64,000 bases of DNA, from contig NZ_JALQEM010000032.1 of the NCBI RefSeq assembly GCF_023630705.1, forward strand, positions 214,768 to 278,767. The letters run 5' to 3'. The translations under genes were made by a program, and so were the position numbers. Source of the stretch: Caballeronia sp. GAFFF1. GTDB lineage: Bacteria; Pseudomonadota; Gammaproteobacteria; Burkholderiales; Burkholderiaceae. The notes beneath the pieces were generated by a model. That model made no database searches. It was not told the origin of the DNA and was given only the letters and a program-made list of their open reading frames with translations. This document shows, in pieces, positions 12,204-21,280 of this stretch (within the stretch, counting starts at the first letter, position 1; each line of letters opens with the position of its first letter).

Positions 12204-13358
12204 CTAGATCTGGCAAAGGCGGCGCGCGCCTTCAATGAGCGTATCGTCGTCCTTTGCGAACGACAGGCGAATCAGGCGATTGTCGGTGCCGTCCGTGTAG
12301 AACGCGGACAGCGGAATGGTGGCGACCCGCGCCTCGCGGATCAGCCGCAGCACGAAATCGCTGTCGGGCGCGTCCGAGATGGCGCTGTAGCGCGCGAGCA
12401 TGAAGAAACTGCCTGCGCTCGGCAACAGTTCGAAGCGCGAGCCGGCGAGCGCGTTGGCGAGCACGTCGCGCTTGTGCTGATAGAACGGCCCGAGGTTCAG
12501 ATAGCTCGATTCGTCGGCGAGCGCCTCGGCGAACGCCATTTGCATCGGCGTGTCGGCGGAGAAGGTCATGAACTGGTGGATCTTGCGGATCTCGGCTGTC
12601 AGCGCGGCGGGCGCGAGGCAATAGCCGACGCGCCAGCCCGTCACGTGATACGACTTGCCGAACGACGACACGATCACGCTGCGTTCGGCGAGCGCCGGAT
12701 AACGCGCCATGCCATGATGCGGCGCGCCGTCGAACACGACGTGCTCGTACACTTCGTCCGACAGCACGACGATCTTCGTATCGCGCGTGAGCGCCGTGAG
12801 CCGCTCGATGTCGGCGGGCGTGAACGCGCTGCCCGTCGGATTGTGCGGCGTGTTGACGAGAATCATGCGCGTCTTCGGCGTGATGGCGGCGGCGACTTCG
12901 TCCCAGTCGATGCGGAAATTCTCCGGCGACAGCTTGATCGCGATCGGCGTCGCGCCCTGAAGCTGCACGATCGGCGCGTAGCTGTCGAACGACGGCTCGA
13001 AGTAGATCACCTCGTCGCCGGGATGCACGAGCGCGCTGATGGTCGCGTACAGCCCTTCGCTCGCGCTCGCGACCACGGTCACTTCCGTGCCCGGATCGTA
13101 CTGCGCGCCGTAGACTTTCTGCGTCTTGACGGCGATTGCCTCGCGCAGCGCAAGCACTCCGGACATCGGCGAGTACTGGTTATGTCCTGCCTGCATGGCT
13201 CGCGTGACGCCTTCGACGAGCTTCGGATCGCACGCGAAATTCGGCGCGCCTTGCGACAGGTTCAGCGCGTGATGTTCTTCGGCAAGCTGGCCGATGACCG
13301 TGAAAATGGTGGTGCCGACTTTCGGCAGCTTCGATTCAGGAATACAGGCGCTGTGCAC
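12204..13358 (-). CDS. PLP aminotransferase class I (methionine aminotransferase, YbdL-like)
   Basis: A 384-residue fold-type I aminotransferase. The start region (IPESKLPKVGTTIFTVIGQLAEEH, then NLSQGAPNFACDP) is that of the YbdL group, which transaminates methionine, His and Phe. The PLP lysine is K235 in SSFGKSYHVTGWRVGY; other family landmarks are NTPHNPTG and LSDEVYEHVVFD. I set the start at a GTG (13358) because GGAG lies 9 nt before it; a TTG at 13373 is in frame but has no good ribosome site. It leads a two-gene operon with an amino-acid binding protein and is divergent from a LysR regulator that probably controls it. Confidence 0.85.
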   Translation of the reverse strand: MHSACIPESKLPKVGTTIFTVIGQLAEEHHALNLSQGAPNFACDPKLVEGVTRAMQAGHNQYSPMSGVLALREAIAVKTQKVYGAQYDPGTEVTVVASASEGLYATISALVHPGDEVIYFEPSFDSYAPIVQLQGATPIAIKLSPENFRIDWDEVAAAITPKTRMILVNTPHNPTGSAFTPADIERLTALTRDTKIVVLSDEVYEHVVFDGAPHHGMARYPALAERSVIVSSFGKSYHVTGWRVGYCLAPAALTAEIRKIHQFMTFSADTPMQMAFAEALADESSYLNLGPFYQHKRDVLANALAGSRFELLPSAGSFFMLARYSAISDAPDSDFVLRLIREARVATIPLSAFYTDGTDNRLIRLSFAKDDDTLIEGARRLCQI

Positions 13359-13472
13359 GACGGCTCGCTCCAATGGACAGTGCGACGATTCAACCGCGGC
13401 AATAAACGGCCGACAATCGAAACTTTGTCATACTAGCCATGTGCGCCGCTCATGGCTCCTTTCGTTAACCCG

Positions 13473-14390
13473 ATGAAACCGCTGCCCTCGCTCGACGTTC
13501 TCAAGACCTTTCTCGTTGTCGCTCAGAAGCTGAACTTCACGCGCGCGGCCGATGCGCTCAACGTGACGCAGGGCGCGGTCAGCCGGCAGATCGCGGGACT
13601 GGAGGCGCAGCTCGGCTACGCGCTTTTCGTGCGGCAGGCGCGCGGGCTCGCGCTCACGCATCACGGCGCGCTGCTCATCGCGCCGTTGCAGCAGGCATTC
13701 GCGCAAATCGGCGACGCGCTCGCCAAGGGCGGCAGCGCCTCCGGGACCTTGCGCGTCAAGTGTCCGACCTGCGCCATGCGCTGGGTCCTTCCGCGCGTGA
13801 TCCGGCTGCAAAACGAGCGGCCCGAACAGGTGGTGGAAGTGACGGCGTCGGTGTCGCACGGCGTCGAATTCAATGCGGAACAGTTCGACGCCGCCATCGT
13901 CTTTAGCGCGACGTCCGCCAAGCCGTCGGGCAAGGGCCTGACCGTGCACCATCTGTTCGATGAAGTCCTCACGCCGGTTTGCGCGCCCGAGCTGTGGAAA
14001 CCGCGCGGCAACGCGGAGCCGACGCCCGACGATCTCGCGGGCCAGACGCTGTTGCACCCGACGCGCGATCGCCGCGACTGGCTCTTGTGGCTCGGCGCGT
14101 ACGGCTACGACGGCTTGCCATCCGCGAAGGCGCAACATTTCGACACGCTCGACCTCGCCATCTCGTCGGCGATGCAGGGCCTGGGCGTCACCATCGGCGA
14201 TGTCTCGCTAATCGAAGAAGACCTGCGCGCGAAACGCGTGATCGCGCCATTCGCGTTGCGCGTGCCGAGCGGCGCGGCCTACTACCTCGTCTATCCGGAG
14301 CGGCCGGCGCCGTCGCCCGCGTTGCAGCAGTTCGCGCAGTGGCTGAACGGCGAAGCCGCGGCCACGCGCGACACCCTGCGTCTTCAATAG
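13473..14390 (+). CDS. LysR-family transcriptional regulator, GcvA-like
   Basis: A 305-residue LysR regulator. The N-terminal winged helix-turn-helix reads FTRAADALNVTQGAVSRQIAGLEAQLG and is followed by the linker helix and a periplasmic-binding-fold effector domain. MRWVLPRVIRLQNERP and the closing SGAAYYLVYPE match the GcvA/AmpR subgroup. A second ATG 21 nt upstream (13452) could also be used. It is divergent from the aminotransferase operon across about 115 bp, the classical arrangement in which the LysR protein controls the divergent genes, so amino-acid-responsive control is a reasonable inference. Its stop is 3 bp from the convergent binding-protein gene. Confidence 0.85.
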   Translation: MKPLPSLDVLKTFLVVAQKLNFTRAADALNVTQGAVSRQIAGLEAQLGYALFVRQARGLALTHHGALLIAPLQQAFAQIGDALAKGGSASGTLRVKCPTCAMRWVLPRVIRLQNERPEQVVEVTASVSHGVEFNAEQFDAAIVFSATSAKPSGKGLTVHHLFDEVLTPVCAPELWKPRGNAEPTPDDLAGQTLLHPTRDRRDWLLWLGAYGYDGLPSAKAQHFDTLDLAISSAMQGLGVTIGDVSLIEEDLRAKRVIAPFALRVPSGAAYYLVYPERPAPSPALQQFAQWLNGEAAATRDTLRLQ

Positions 14391-14393
14391 CGC

Positions 14394-15554
14394 CTACATG
14401 CCGTGCTTGGTGACGACGGTTTCCCATTGCCCATTCTTCACCTGATACAGCGTCGATGACGCGTTTTTCAGCGCGCCGTTGTCGTCGAAGGCAATGGGGC
14501 CCGTGATGCCCTCGAACGAAATTTTCTTCAGCACCGGGCGATACACCTTCGGATCCGAGGAATTCGCCTTCTCCATTGCGTGGATGGCGGCCCACGCCGC
14601 GTCGTAGCCGAACGGTGCGTACGACAGAATCGCGACGCCGAAGCGCTTCTGGAACTTCTCGCTGAACGCCTTGCCTTGCGGCAGCTTGTCGAGCGGGCTG
14701 CCGTATTCCCACGCCTGCGCGCCTTCAGCGGCGTCGCCCGCGAGTTTCAGGAAGTCGGCGTCCATCACGCCGCCGCCGCCCACGAACTGCGCGTTCATGC
14801 CGAGCTGCTTCATGCGCTTCACGACAGCCGCCGCCTGCCGGTCCAGTCCGCCGAAGAAAATCAGGTCCGCGTTCGTGGCCTTGATGCGCGTGAGTTGCGC
14901 GCTGAAATCAACGGTCTGGTTGTCGCTGAATTCGCGACCGACGATATTGCCGCCTTTCGCCTTCGCCGCTTTCTCGAACTCGTCCGCTTCGCCCTGACCG
15001 AAGGCCGTGCGGTCGTCGATGATCGCGATGCGCTTGGCTTTCGTCGTCGTGACCGCGTACGCGCCGGCATTGCCCGCGTTCTGCGCGTCGCTGGAAATTA
15101 CCGTGAACACGTTCTCGAGGCCGCGCGTGGTGATGGTCGGATTCGTCGCGGCCGGATCGATCATCGGAATGCCGGCGTTGTTGTAGACGGGCGAAGCGGG
15201 CAGCGTCGTGCCGGAATTGAAATGACCGACGACGACGGCCACGCCGTCATCCACCAGCTTCTGCGCCGCCTGCACGCCGACGCGCGGGTCCGCCTGATCG
15301 TCTTCCGCCTGAATCTCGAACTTCGCCGTCTTGCCGCCTATGCTGATCTTCTTGGCGTTCGCCTCGTCGAGCGCGAGCTGCACGCCGTTCTGGAGATCCT
15401 TTCCGTAGCCCGCGTTCGCGCCCGTGAGTGGCGCGGCGAAGCCGATCTTGACCGTGGCATCTTCGGCGGCGGCGGTCATGGGCACGGCGGCGAGTGCGGC
15501 GCTGGCGCACGCCACCAGCCATGCCAAGGGTTTGAGGTTCGTACGGATACGCAT
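14394..15554 (-). CDS. Branched-chain amino-acid ABC transporter substrate-binding protein (LivJ-like)
   Basis: A 386-residue type I periplasmic binding protein. After a signal peptide ending near TAAA (residue 30) it shows the LivJ/LivK pattern: VKIGFAAPLTGANAGYGKDLQNGVQLALDE, VVVGHFNSGTTLPASPVYNNAGIPMIDPAATNP and RIAIIDDRTAFGQGEADEF. The ligand is likely Leu/Ile/Val or a related amino acid. The start at 15554 is fixed by AGGAGAGG 8 nt upstream. No livHMGF genes are adjacent, so it is an orphan binding protein that must use a permease encoded elsewhere. Confidence 0.9.
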   Translation of the reverse strand: MRIRTNLKPLAWLVACASAALAAVPMTAAAEDATVKIGFAAPLTGANAGYGKDLQNGVQLALDEANAKKISIGGKTAKFEIQAEDDQADPRVGVQAAQKLVDDGVAVVVGHFNSGTTLPASPVYNNAGIPMIDPAATNPTITTRGLENVFTVISSDAQNAGNAGAYAVTTTKAKRIAIIDDRTAFGQGEADEFEKAAKAKGGNIVGREFSDNQTVDFSAQLTRIKATNADLIFFGGLDRQAAAVVKRMKQLGMNAQFVGGGGVMDADFLKLAGDAAEGAQAWEYGSPLDKLPQGKAFSEKFQKRFGVAILSYAPFGYDAAWAAIHAMEKANSSDPKVYRPVLKKISFEGITGPIAFDDNGALKNASSTLYQVKNGQWETVVTKHGM

Positions 15555-15878
15555 GGTTTCCTCTCCTTTTGTGGTTTCGCAATCCAGGAACGCGGCTACT
15601 GCATGGAACATGACCAATTACCCGCCCGCAAGACGGGGTTGCCCTCGGCGCGGCGAAAGTGGCATCCGTACCGGCATGACGGCGGACAAGGGCAATGTAG
15701 GAAGCCAAATTGGCCGCGTCTTGTCGATTCGTCGCGCGGCGACTGCGGATTTCGGCACAGGCCCGGCAGGGCGCTTTGTCAGACGCGGCGCGGCGTCACG
15801 CCTTTCGCCGAGCCCGGGCGCGCGACGATTCGTGCCGCGTCATGCGCTTGGCCTATCGCGTCGATGAAAACACGCCAT

Positions 15879-15906
15879 TTGACACCAGTGCATATACACA
15901 TATAAG
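15879..15906 (+). promoter_or_regulatory. marR promoter with operator in the spacer
   Basis: TTGACA (15879-15884), 16 bp, then TATAAG (15901-15906) make a strong sigma-70 promoter. The spacer holds gtgcatatacac (15888-15899), a near-palindrome repeated as a perfect palindrome upstream of the next gene. Repressor binding here would block polymerase, so autoregulation is expected. The predicted start site falls about 3 nt before the marR ATG at 15916, so the transcript may be almost leaderless. Confidence 0.8.
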
Positions 15907-15915
15907 CTACGACTC

Positions 15916-16344
15916 ATGTCAACGCACTCATCTCCTCTCGACTGCAACTGCTTCGCCATCCGGCAGGCCGCGCGTTATGTCTCGCAACTCTACGAGCGGC
16001 ACATGGGCGAAGTCGGCCTGACTTCGGCGCAATTCACGCTGCTGGCGTCGATTGCGCGCAAGCCCGGCGTGCAGATGGTCGAACTCGCGGACGCCATGGT
16101 CATGGACCGCACCACGCTCGTGCGCGCGCTCAAGCCGCTTCAGCGCGACGGCATGGTGCAGGCGGATCAGCAGTCGCCGAATTCTCGAGCGGTCGGTCTC
16201 ACGTTGACGGCGGCGGGGAAGGCGCTGCTCGCGCAGGGCGTCGAGAAGTGGCGAACGGCGCAGGCCGAATTCGAGCAGAAGTACGGCGAGAAGCGCGCGA
16301 AGTCGCTGCGTCAGATGCTGTTTCAGATCACCGCGATGGATTGA
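15916..16344 (+). CDS. MarR-family transcriptional regulator
   Basis: A 142-residue winged-helix regulator. It carries AQFTLLASIARKPGVQMVELADAMVMDRTTLVRALKPLQRDGMV (helix-turn-helix) followed by the wing segment RAVGLTLTAAGKALL. The N-terminus has CNCFAIRQAARYVSQLYERH, the usual first helix of this subgroup, with a C-x-C pair that might sense oxidants or electrophiles (inference). The operator repeat in its own promoter and before the dehydrogenase gene indicates that it represses both. A terminator separates the two genes. No ribosome site is visible, in keeping with a leaderless or near-leaderless message. Confidence 0.88.
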   Translation: MSTHSSPLDCNCFAIRQAARYVSQLYERHMGEVGLTSAQFTLLASIARKPGVQMVELADAMVMDRTTLVRALKPLQRDGMVQADQQSPNSRAVGLTLTAAGKALLAQGVEKWRTAQAEFEQKYGEKRAKSLRQMLFQITAMD

Positions 16345-16357
16345 ATCCAGCAAACGG

Positions 16358-16382
16358 GCACGCAAAGCCGCGTGCTTTTTTT
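16358..16382 (+). terminator. Rho-independent terminator after marR
   Basis: Perfect 6-bp stem GCACGC / GCGTGC (16358-16363 and 16370-16375) with a 6-nt loop, followed by a run of seven T. It lies 14 nt after the marR stop, so the following dehydrogenase must have its own promoter. Confidence 0.85.
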
Positions 16383-16394
16383 ATGTCGTTAAAA

Positions 16395-16406
16395 GTGCAT
16401 ATGCAC
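16395..16406 (+). promoter_or_regulatory. Second MarR operator, upstream of the dehydrogenase
   Basis: gtgcatatgcac is a perfect 12-bp palindrome that differs by one base from the copy in the marR promoter. It lies 15 nt before the ATG of the short-chain dehydrogenase. A possible -10 (TAATAG, 16407-16412) abuts it; the -35 is poor. The shared site is the best evidence that the MarR protein controls the dehydrogenase. Confidence 0.75.
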
Positions 16407-16420
16407 TAATAGGAACAGTC

Positions 16421-17128
16421 ATGCAGATCAACGGAAAAGTCGTACTCGTCACCGGCGCCAACCGCGGTCTCGGCAAGCAGTTCGCGAAGTCGCTGTTGCA
16501 GGCGGGCGCCGCCAAGGTTTATGCGGCGGCGCGCAATCCGGGCAGCGTGGATATCGAAGGCGTCGAAGCCATCCGCCTCGATGTCACGAAGCCCGCCGAC
16601 ATCGCCGAAGCCGCGGCCAAGTACCCGGACGTGCAGATTGTCGTCAACAACGCGGGGGCGTTGGCGCGCGGCGCGTTGGTCGATCCTGCATCGACGCAAG
16701 CCATGCGCGATCTTTTCGAGGTCAACGTGATTGGTCCGCTCGCCATGACGCAGGCGTTCGCGCCCACGCTCAAGAAGAACGGCGGCGGCGCGGTCATCAA
16801 CGTGCTGTCCGTGCTGAGCTGGGTCGCGCTGCCGGACGCCGGCGCCTACAGCGCGTCGAAATCGGCGGCCTGGGCCGTGACCAACGCGCTGCGCGGCGAG
16901 TTGCGCGGACAGGGCACGCTCGTGGTGGGCGTGCATCCGGGCTACATCGACACGGACATGGTCGCGGAAGTCACTGCGCCGAAAACGTCGCCGACGAGCG
17001 TGGTCGAGCAAGTGCTCGCGGCTATCGAGCGAGACGAAGAAGAAGTGCTCGTGGATGACACCGGCCGCGGTGTCAAGCAGTCGCTGTCCACCGCGAAGCC
17101 GATTTACATCACCGGCATTCCCGGTTAA
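16421..17128 (+). CDS. Short-chain dehydrogenase/reductase
   Basis: A 235-residue classical SDR. It has the cofactor motif TGANRGLG (T11-G18), the NNAG motif (VVNNAGALARG), the catalytic Ser130, and Y143-x3-K147 in GAYSASKSAAW. The absence of a basic residue right after strand 2 and the short overall length leave NAD versus NADP open. The substrate is unknown. SDRs paired with MarR repressors often deal with reactive carbonyls or aromatic compounds, which is only an inference here. The start at 16421 has AGGA 7-10 nt upstream. Its stop overlaps the stop of the convergent YciI gene by 3 bp. Confidence 0.88.
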   Translation: MQINGKVVLVTGANRGLGKQFAKSLLQAGAAKVYAAARNPGSVDIEGVEAIRLDVTKPADIAEAAAKYPDVQIVVNNAGALARGALVDPASTQAMRDLFEVNVIGPLAMTQAFAPTLKKNGGGAVINVLSVLSWVALPDAGAYSASKSAAWAVTNALRGELRGQGTLVVGVHPGYIDTDMVAEVTAPKTSPTSVVEQVLAAIERDEEEVLVDDTGRGVKQSLSTAKPIYITGIPG

Positions 17129-17544
17129 GCCGGCTTCTGCGCCTTCTGCATTTCTTCGAAGCCGGCGGCGGCTTCCTGCACGTCGGGCGGGAAGTCGCCG
17201 AACTCCTGCACTTGCCGCACTTCGATGATCTCGTTTGCCGAAGCGGGGCACCGCTTCGCCCATTCGATCGCCTCTTCGCGCGACTTCACCTGAATCATCC
17301 AGTAGCCGCCGAGCACTTCCTTCGCCTCGGCGAACGGCCCGTCGGTCACCCGCGGCTTGCCGCCTTCGAACGTGACGCGCGCGCCCATCGACGGTGGGTG
17401 CAGCCCGTCGAGCGCGAGCAGCACGCCGGCCTTCTGCAGTTCTTCGTTATACTTCATCATCGCGGCGACGGCTTCAGCGCTCGGCATCGCGCCCGGCTCC
17501 GCGCTTTCGTAGCCGCGCGGGATCATCAGCATCATGAATCGCAT
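17125..17544 (-). CDS. YciI/DGPF-domain family protein
   Basis: A 139-residue protein with the YCII-related (DGPF) fold: MRFMMLMIPRG at the start, VTDGPFAEAKEVLGGYWMIQVKSREEAIEWAKRCP in the middle and IIEVRQVQEFGDFP at the end. These ferredoxin-like small proteins are often encoded with ECF sigma factors. The function is unknown, and no sigma factor is present here. The start at 17544 has GGAG 5 nt upstream. It is convergent with the dehydrogenase and overlaps its final codons. Confidence 0.87.
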   Translation of the reverse strand: MRFMMLMIPRGYESAEPGAMPSAEAVAAMMKYNEELQKAGVLLALDGLHPPSMGARVTFEGGKPRVTDGPFAEAKEVLGGYWMIQVKSREEAIEWAKRCPASANEIIEVRQVQEFGDFPPDVQEAAAGFEEMQKAQKPA

Positions 17545-17701
17545 GGGAGTGCTCCTGTTCGAGGTCGACAAACGCGCAGTTCCGCGCGCTCACACCTTAC
17601 GACGCGCACGCCGCCGCGTGATCGACATCAGCCGTCAACTTTTGGCTTAGGCGTTTATCCCTATCCGATTCGGGTTGCCTTCCGGACGAACACCGTCGAA
17701 T

Positions 17702-17719
17702 AATGTAATCCATTACATT
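17702..17719 (+). promoter_or_regulatory. LacI-type operator upstream of the sugar operon
   Basis: AATGTAATCCATTACATT is a perfect 18-bp inverted repeat located 23 nt before the lacI-family ATG. LacI-family repressors bind palindromes of this size with a central C/G pair. A TTGCCT at 17675 with AATAAT at 17699 (18-bp spacer) could be the promoter, in which case the operator covers the -10 and start site. Because the regulator heads the operon, this site would control all six genes. Confidence 0.8.
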
Positions 17720-17742
17720 TCGTTCGCCGCCCGGCGCGCAGC

Positions 17743-18762
17743 ATGTCCGATACCGTGCGTCCAACCGAGGAAGTATCGATCGCCGACGTTGCCCGGCGTG
17801 CCGGCGTCTCCGTCGCCACGGTGTCGCGCGTGCTCAATAGCCACAGCAATGTGCGCGAGGCCACGCGCGAGAAAGTGCGCGAGGCGGTCGCGGCGAGCGG
17901 CTATCGCGTGAACGAGCTTGCGCGCAATCTGCGCACGGCCGAGAGCCGCCTGCTTCTCACCATGGTGCCCGACTTCGGCAACCCGTTCTATGCGGCCATC
18001 GTGCGCGGCATCGACACGGTCGCGCGGCAGAACGGCTACTTCATGCTTCTCTGCGACACCGGCGCCGATCCGTTGCGCGAGCGCAGCTACTTTGACCTGC
18101 TGCGCGGGCGTCGCGCGGACGGCGCCATTTGTCTCGACCCTGCCGCCGTGCAGAAGGCGCTCGTCGAGCAGGCGTCGACGCTCCCGTGGGTCGCGTGCTG
18201 CGAATTCGATCCGGCCGCGCGCGTGCCTTACGTGGGCATCGACAATCATCTTGCCGCAGGCGATGTCGTGCGTTATCTGTTGGACAAGGGCCACGAGCGC
18301 ATTGCGCTGATCAACTCGGGCGAAGGCTATCTGTATGGCCGACAGCGCCTCGCGGGGTATCGCGATGCGCTGCAAGCTGCGGGCATTGTCGCGAATCCGG
18401 CGTGGCAGGTCGAACTGGACAGCCTCGATTACGACGCCGGCGAACGCGCCGCCCGGCAGCTCGCGTCGCTCGGGCGCGACCGGCCGACCGCCATCTTCGC
18501 GGTGTCGGACACGCTCGCCATCGGCGTGCTGAACGGCCTGCGCAGCGCGGGGCTGCGCGTGCCGGAAGATGTCGCGGTCGTCGGCTTCGATGACATTGCC
18601 GTGGCGGCGCACGCCGTGCCGCCGCTCACGACGGTCGCGCAGCCGATGCGCGCGCTCGGCGAGACGGCGGCGGAGCTCTTGCTCAAGCGCCTGCGCGATC
18701 CGCGCGCGGAGGTGCCCGGCGTGCTTCTGCCGCATCGCCTGATAGAAAGAAGGAGCGCCTGA
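17743..18762 (+). CDS. LacI-family transcriptional repressor of the sugar operon
   Basis: A 339-residue LacI/PurR regulator. The helix-turn-helix SIADVARRAGVSVATVSRVLN is at residues 12-32, followed by the hinge helix and a sugar-binding core (DFGNPFYAAIVRGID; GFDDIAVAAHAVPPLTTVAQP; MRALGETAAELLLKRL). It is the first gene of the ABC operon, 2 bp before the ATPase gene, so it is likely autoregulated through the palindrome at 17702. The inducer is presumably the imported sugar or a product of the isomerase/dehydrogenase genes. Confidence 0.92.
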   Translation: MSDTVRPTEEVSIADVARRAGVSVATVSRVLNSHSNVREATREKVREAVAASGYRVNELARNLRTAESRLLLTMVPDFGNPFYAAIVRGIDTVARQNGYFMLLCDTGADPLRERSYFDLLRGRRADGAICLDPAAVQKALVEQASTLPWVACCEFDPAARVPYVGIDNHLAAGDVVRYLLDKGHERIALINSGEGYLYGRQRLAGYRDALQAAGIVANPAWQVELDSLDYDAGERAARQLASLGRDRPTAIFAVSDTLAIGVLNGLRSAGLRVPEDVAVVGFDDIAVAAHAVPPLTTVAQPMRALGETAAELLLKRLRDPRAEVPGVLLPHRLIERRSA

Positions 18763-18764
18763 CG

Positions 18765-20252
18765 ATGACCCTTGCCGTGCGCTTTGACGCAGTCGAGAAG
18801 AATTTCGGCCCGGTGCGCGTGCTCCACGGCGTGAGCTTCGATCTCGCGCCGGGGCACATCTACGGCTTGCTCGGCGAAAACGGCGCGGGCAAGTCCACGC
18901 TCATGAAAATCCTCGCGGGCTACGAGCGCGCGAGCGCCGGCGACGTGCTGATCGACGGCAAGCCCGCCGCCTTCGCGAGTTCGCGCGACGCCGAGCGCGC
19001 GGGCATCGTGCTGATTCACCAGGAACTGAATCTCGCGGATCACCTGAGCATCACGCAGAACATGTTTCTCGGCCACGAACTGCGCAAAGGCTTCTTCCTC
19101 GATGAACCCGCCATGCGCGAGGAGGCCCGCGCCGCGCTCAACGAAGTCGGCCTGCACAAGAATCCGGACACCAAGGTGCGCGAGCTGATCGTCGCGGAGA
19201 AGCAGCTTGTCGAGATCGCGAAGGCCATGCTGCGCGACACGCGCCTGCTCGTCATGGACGAGCCGACCGCTACGCTCACGCCCTCGGAGACGCAGCGCCT
19301 TTTCGCGCTGATGGCGCGGCTGAAGGAAGCAGGCACGACCATCGTCTATATCTCGCACAAGCTCGACGAAGTGGAACGCGTGACCGACGAAGTGATCGTG
19401 ATGCGCGATGGCCGCTTCGTCGCGCGCGCGCCGACCGCCGACCTCACCCGCCGCGAAATGGCCAATCTCATGGTGGGCCGCGAAGTCTCCGACATGTTTC
19501 CAGAGAAGCCCGCGCTCGCCGCGAACGCGCCGCTCGCGTTTCAGGTGGAAGGCGCGTCGGTGCCCGGATGGGCCGAAGGCGTGAGCTTTTCCGTGCGCCA
19601 GGGCGAAGTGTTCGGCTTCGCGGGGCTCGTCGGCGCGGGACGCACGGAGTTGTTCGAGGCGCTGGTCGGCCTGCGGCCGCTCGCGGCGGGGCGCATCGCC
19701 ATCGAGGGGGAGAGCGTGCGGCTCAAGAACCCGCGCGACGCGATGCGCCACGGCATCACGTACTTGAGCGAAGACCGCAAGGGACGCGGCCTGCACGTGG
19801 ACATGGCGCTCAAGGACAACCTCACGATGATGACGCTGGAACGCTACGCGCACCCGCTCATCGACTCGCGCGCCGAGCGCGACGCGTTGACGCTCGCGGT
19901 CAAGGACTTCGGCATTCGCACCGGCAACACGCGCAGCCGCGCCCGCATGCTCTCGGGCGGCAACCAGCAAAAGCTCGCGCTCGCGAAGTTCCTGCATCCG
20001 GATCCGCGCGTGGTCGTGCTGGACGAGCCCACGCGCGGCGTCGATGTCGGCGCGAAACGCGACATCTATTTCCTGATTCACCGCCTCGCCGCCGAAGGCC
20101 GCGCGGTGATCGTCATTTCTTCCGAGCTGATCGAACTGATCGGGCTGTGTCATCGCGTTGCCGTGATGCGCGCGGGCGAACTGGTCGCGACGCTCGGCAT
20201 GGACCTTCTGACCGAAGAGAGGTTGATCGCGCATGCGACCGGCACACACTGA
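18765..20252 (+). CDS. Sugar ABC transporter ATP-binding protein (RbsA/MglA type)
   Basis: A 495-residue tandem ATPase of the CUT2 class. Domain 1 has Walker [10 protein letters not shown] (37-45) and Walker [13 protein letters not shown]. Its signature is degenerate ([14 protein letters not shown]), as is normal for this family. Domain 2 carries the intact signature [15 protein letters not shown] and [15 protein letters not shown]. It energises import of a monosaccharide. AGGAG lies 10 nt before the ATG. Its last 20 bp overlap the permease gene, indicating translational coupling. Confidence 0.93.
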   Translation: MTLAVRFDAVEKNFGPVRVLHGVSFDLAPGHIYGLLGENGAGKSTLMKILAGYERASAGDVLIDGKPAAFASSRDAERAGIVLIHQELNLADHLSITQNMFLGHELRKGFFLDEPAMREEARAALNEVGLHKNPDTKVRELIVAEKQLVEIAKAMLRDTRLLVMDEPTATLTPSETQRLFALMARLKEAGTTIVYISHKLDEVERVTDEVIVMRDGRFVARAPTADLTRREMANLMVGREVSDMFPEKPALAANAPLAFQVEGASVPGWAEGVSFSVRQGEVFGFAGLVGAGRTELFEALVGLRPLAAGRIAIEGESVRLKNPRDAMRHGITYLSEDRKGRGLHVDMALKDNLTMMTLERYAHPLIDSRAERDALTLAVKDFGIRTGNTRSRARMLSGGNQQKLALAKFLHPDPRVVVLDEPTRGVDVGAKRDIYFLIHRLAAEGRAVIVISSELIELIGLCHRVAVMRAGELVATLGMDLLTEERLIAHATGTH

Positions 20253-21249
20253 AGACACCGCGCAAGAAAGCCGCCTCACCGCCACTGCGCGGTTTCTGCT
20301 CGGCGTCGGGCCGCTGATCGGGCTTATCGCGCTGTGCATCGGCGGCACGCTTCTGAACGGCGACTTCGCCACCTTTGACAACGCGATGAACGTGCTCACG
20401 CGCACGTCGTTCATCGGGATTATCGCGGTGGGCATGACCTTCGTGATCATCTCGGGTGGCATCGATCTGTCCGTGGGCTCGATGGCCGCGCTCATCGCGG
20501 GCAGCATGATCTACATGATGAACGGCCTGCTTCAAGGCGTGCGCGGGCATGCGCTGCCGTCGCTTCTGATCGTGGCGCTCGGCATCGTGCTCGCGCTCGT
20601 GCTCGGCGCGCTGTTCGGCTTCGCGCACGGACTGCTCGTGACCAAAGGGCGCATCGAGCCGTTCATTGTGACGCTCGGCACGCTCGGCGTGTTTCGCGCG
20701 CTTCTGACGTGGCTCGCGGACGGCGGCGCGCTCACCCTCGACAATTCGCTCGTCGATCTCTACGGCCCCGTGTATTACGCGAATCTGTTCGGCGTGCCGG
20801 TGCCCATCTGGGTCTTCGCGATGGTCGCGGCGGGCGGCGCGCTCGTGCTGAACCGCACGGTGTTCGGGCGGCACGTGCAGGCCATCGGCTCGAACGAACA
20901 GGTCGCGCGTTATGCGGCCATCCGCGTGGATAACGTAAAGATCGCGACGTACGTGCTGCTCGGACTGTGCGTGGCCGTGGCGACCGTCCTTTATGTGCCG
21001 CGCTTAGGGTCAGCTACGCCGACGACCGGTCTTCTCTGGGAACTCGAAGCGATCGCCGCCGTGGTGGTCGGCGGCACGGCGCTCAAGGGCGGCGAAGGGC
21101 GCGTGATCGGCACCGTCATCGGCGCGATCCTGCTTTCGGTCATCAACAACATCCTGAACCTCACGAGCATCATCAGCGTGTATCTGAACGCGGCGGTGCA
21201 GGGCGCCGTGATCATTTTCGTAGCCTTCTTGCAGCGTGGCCGTCGGTAA
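20233..21249 (+). CDS. Sugar ABC transporter permease (RbsC type)
   Basis: A 338-residue inner-membrane permease with about 8-10 helices. It shows the CUT2 family pattern: [46 protein letters not shown] and [27 protein letters not shown], the last being the EAA-like coupling loop. It forms a homodimer that receives sugar from the binding protein encoded next. Its start overlaps the ATPase gene by 20 bp. Confidence 0.93.
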   Translation: MRPAHTEDTAQESRLTATARFLLGVGPLIGLIALCIGGTLLNGDFATFDNAMNVLTRTSFIGIIAVGMTFVIISGGIDLSVGSMAALIAGSMIYMMNGLLQGVRGHALPSLLIVALGIVLALVLGALFGFAHGLLVTKGRIEPFIVTLGTLGVFRALLTWLADGGALTLDNSLVDLYGPVYYANLFGVPVPIWVFAMVAAGGALVLNRTVFGRHVQAIGSNEQVARYAAIRVDNVKIATYVLLGLCVAVATVLYVPRLGSATPTTGLLWELEAIAAVVVGGTALKGGEGRVIGTVIGAILLSVINNILNLTSIISVYLNAAVQGAVIIFVAFLQRGRR

Positions 21250-21280
21250 CTTCCTACTTCGAATAACAGGAGACTTCGTC

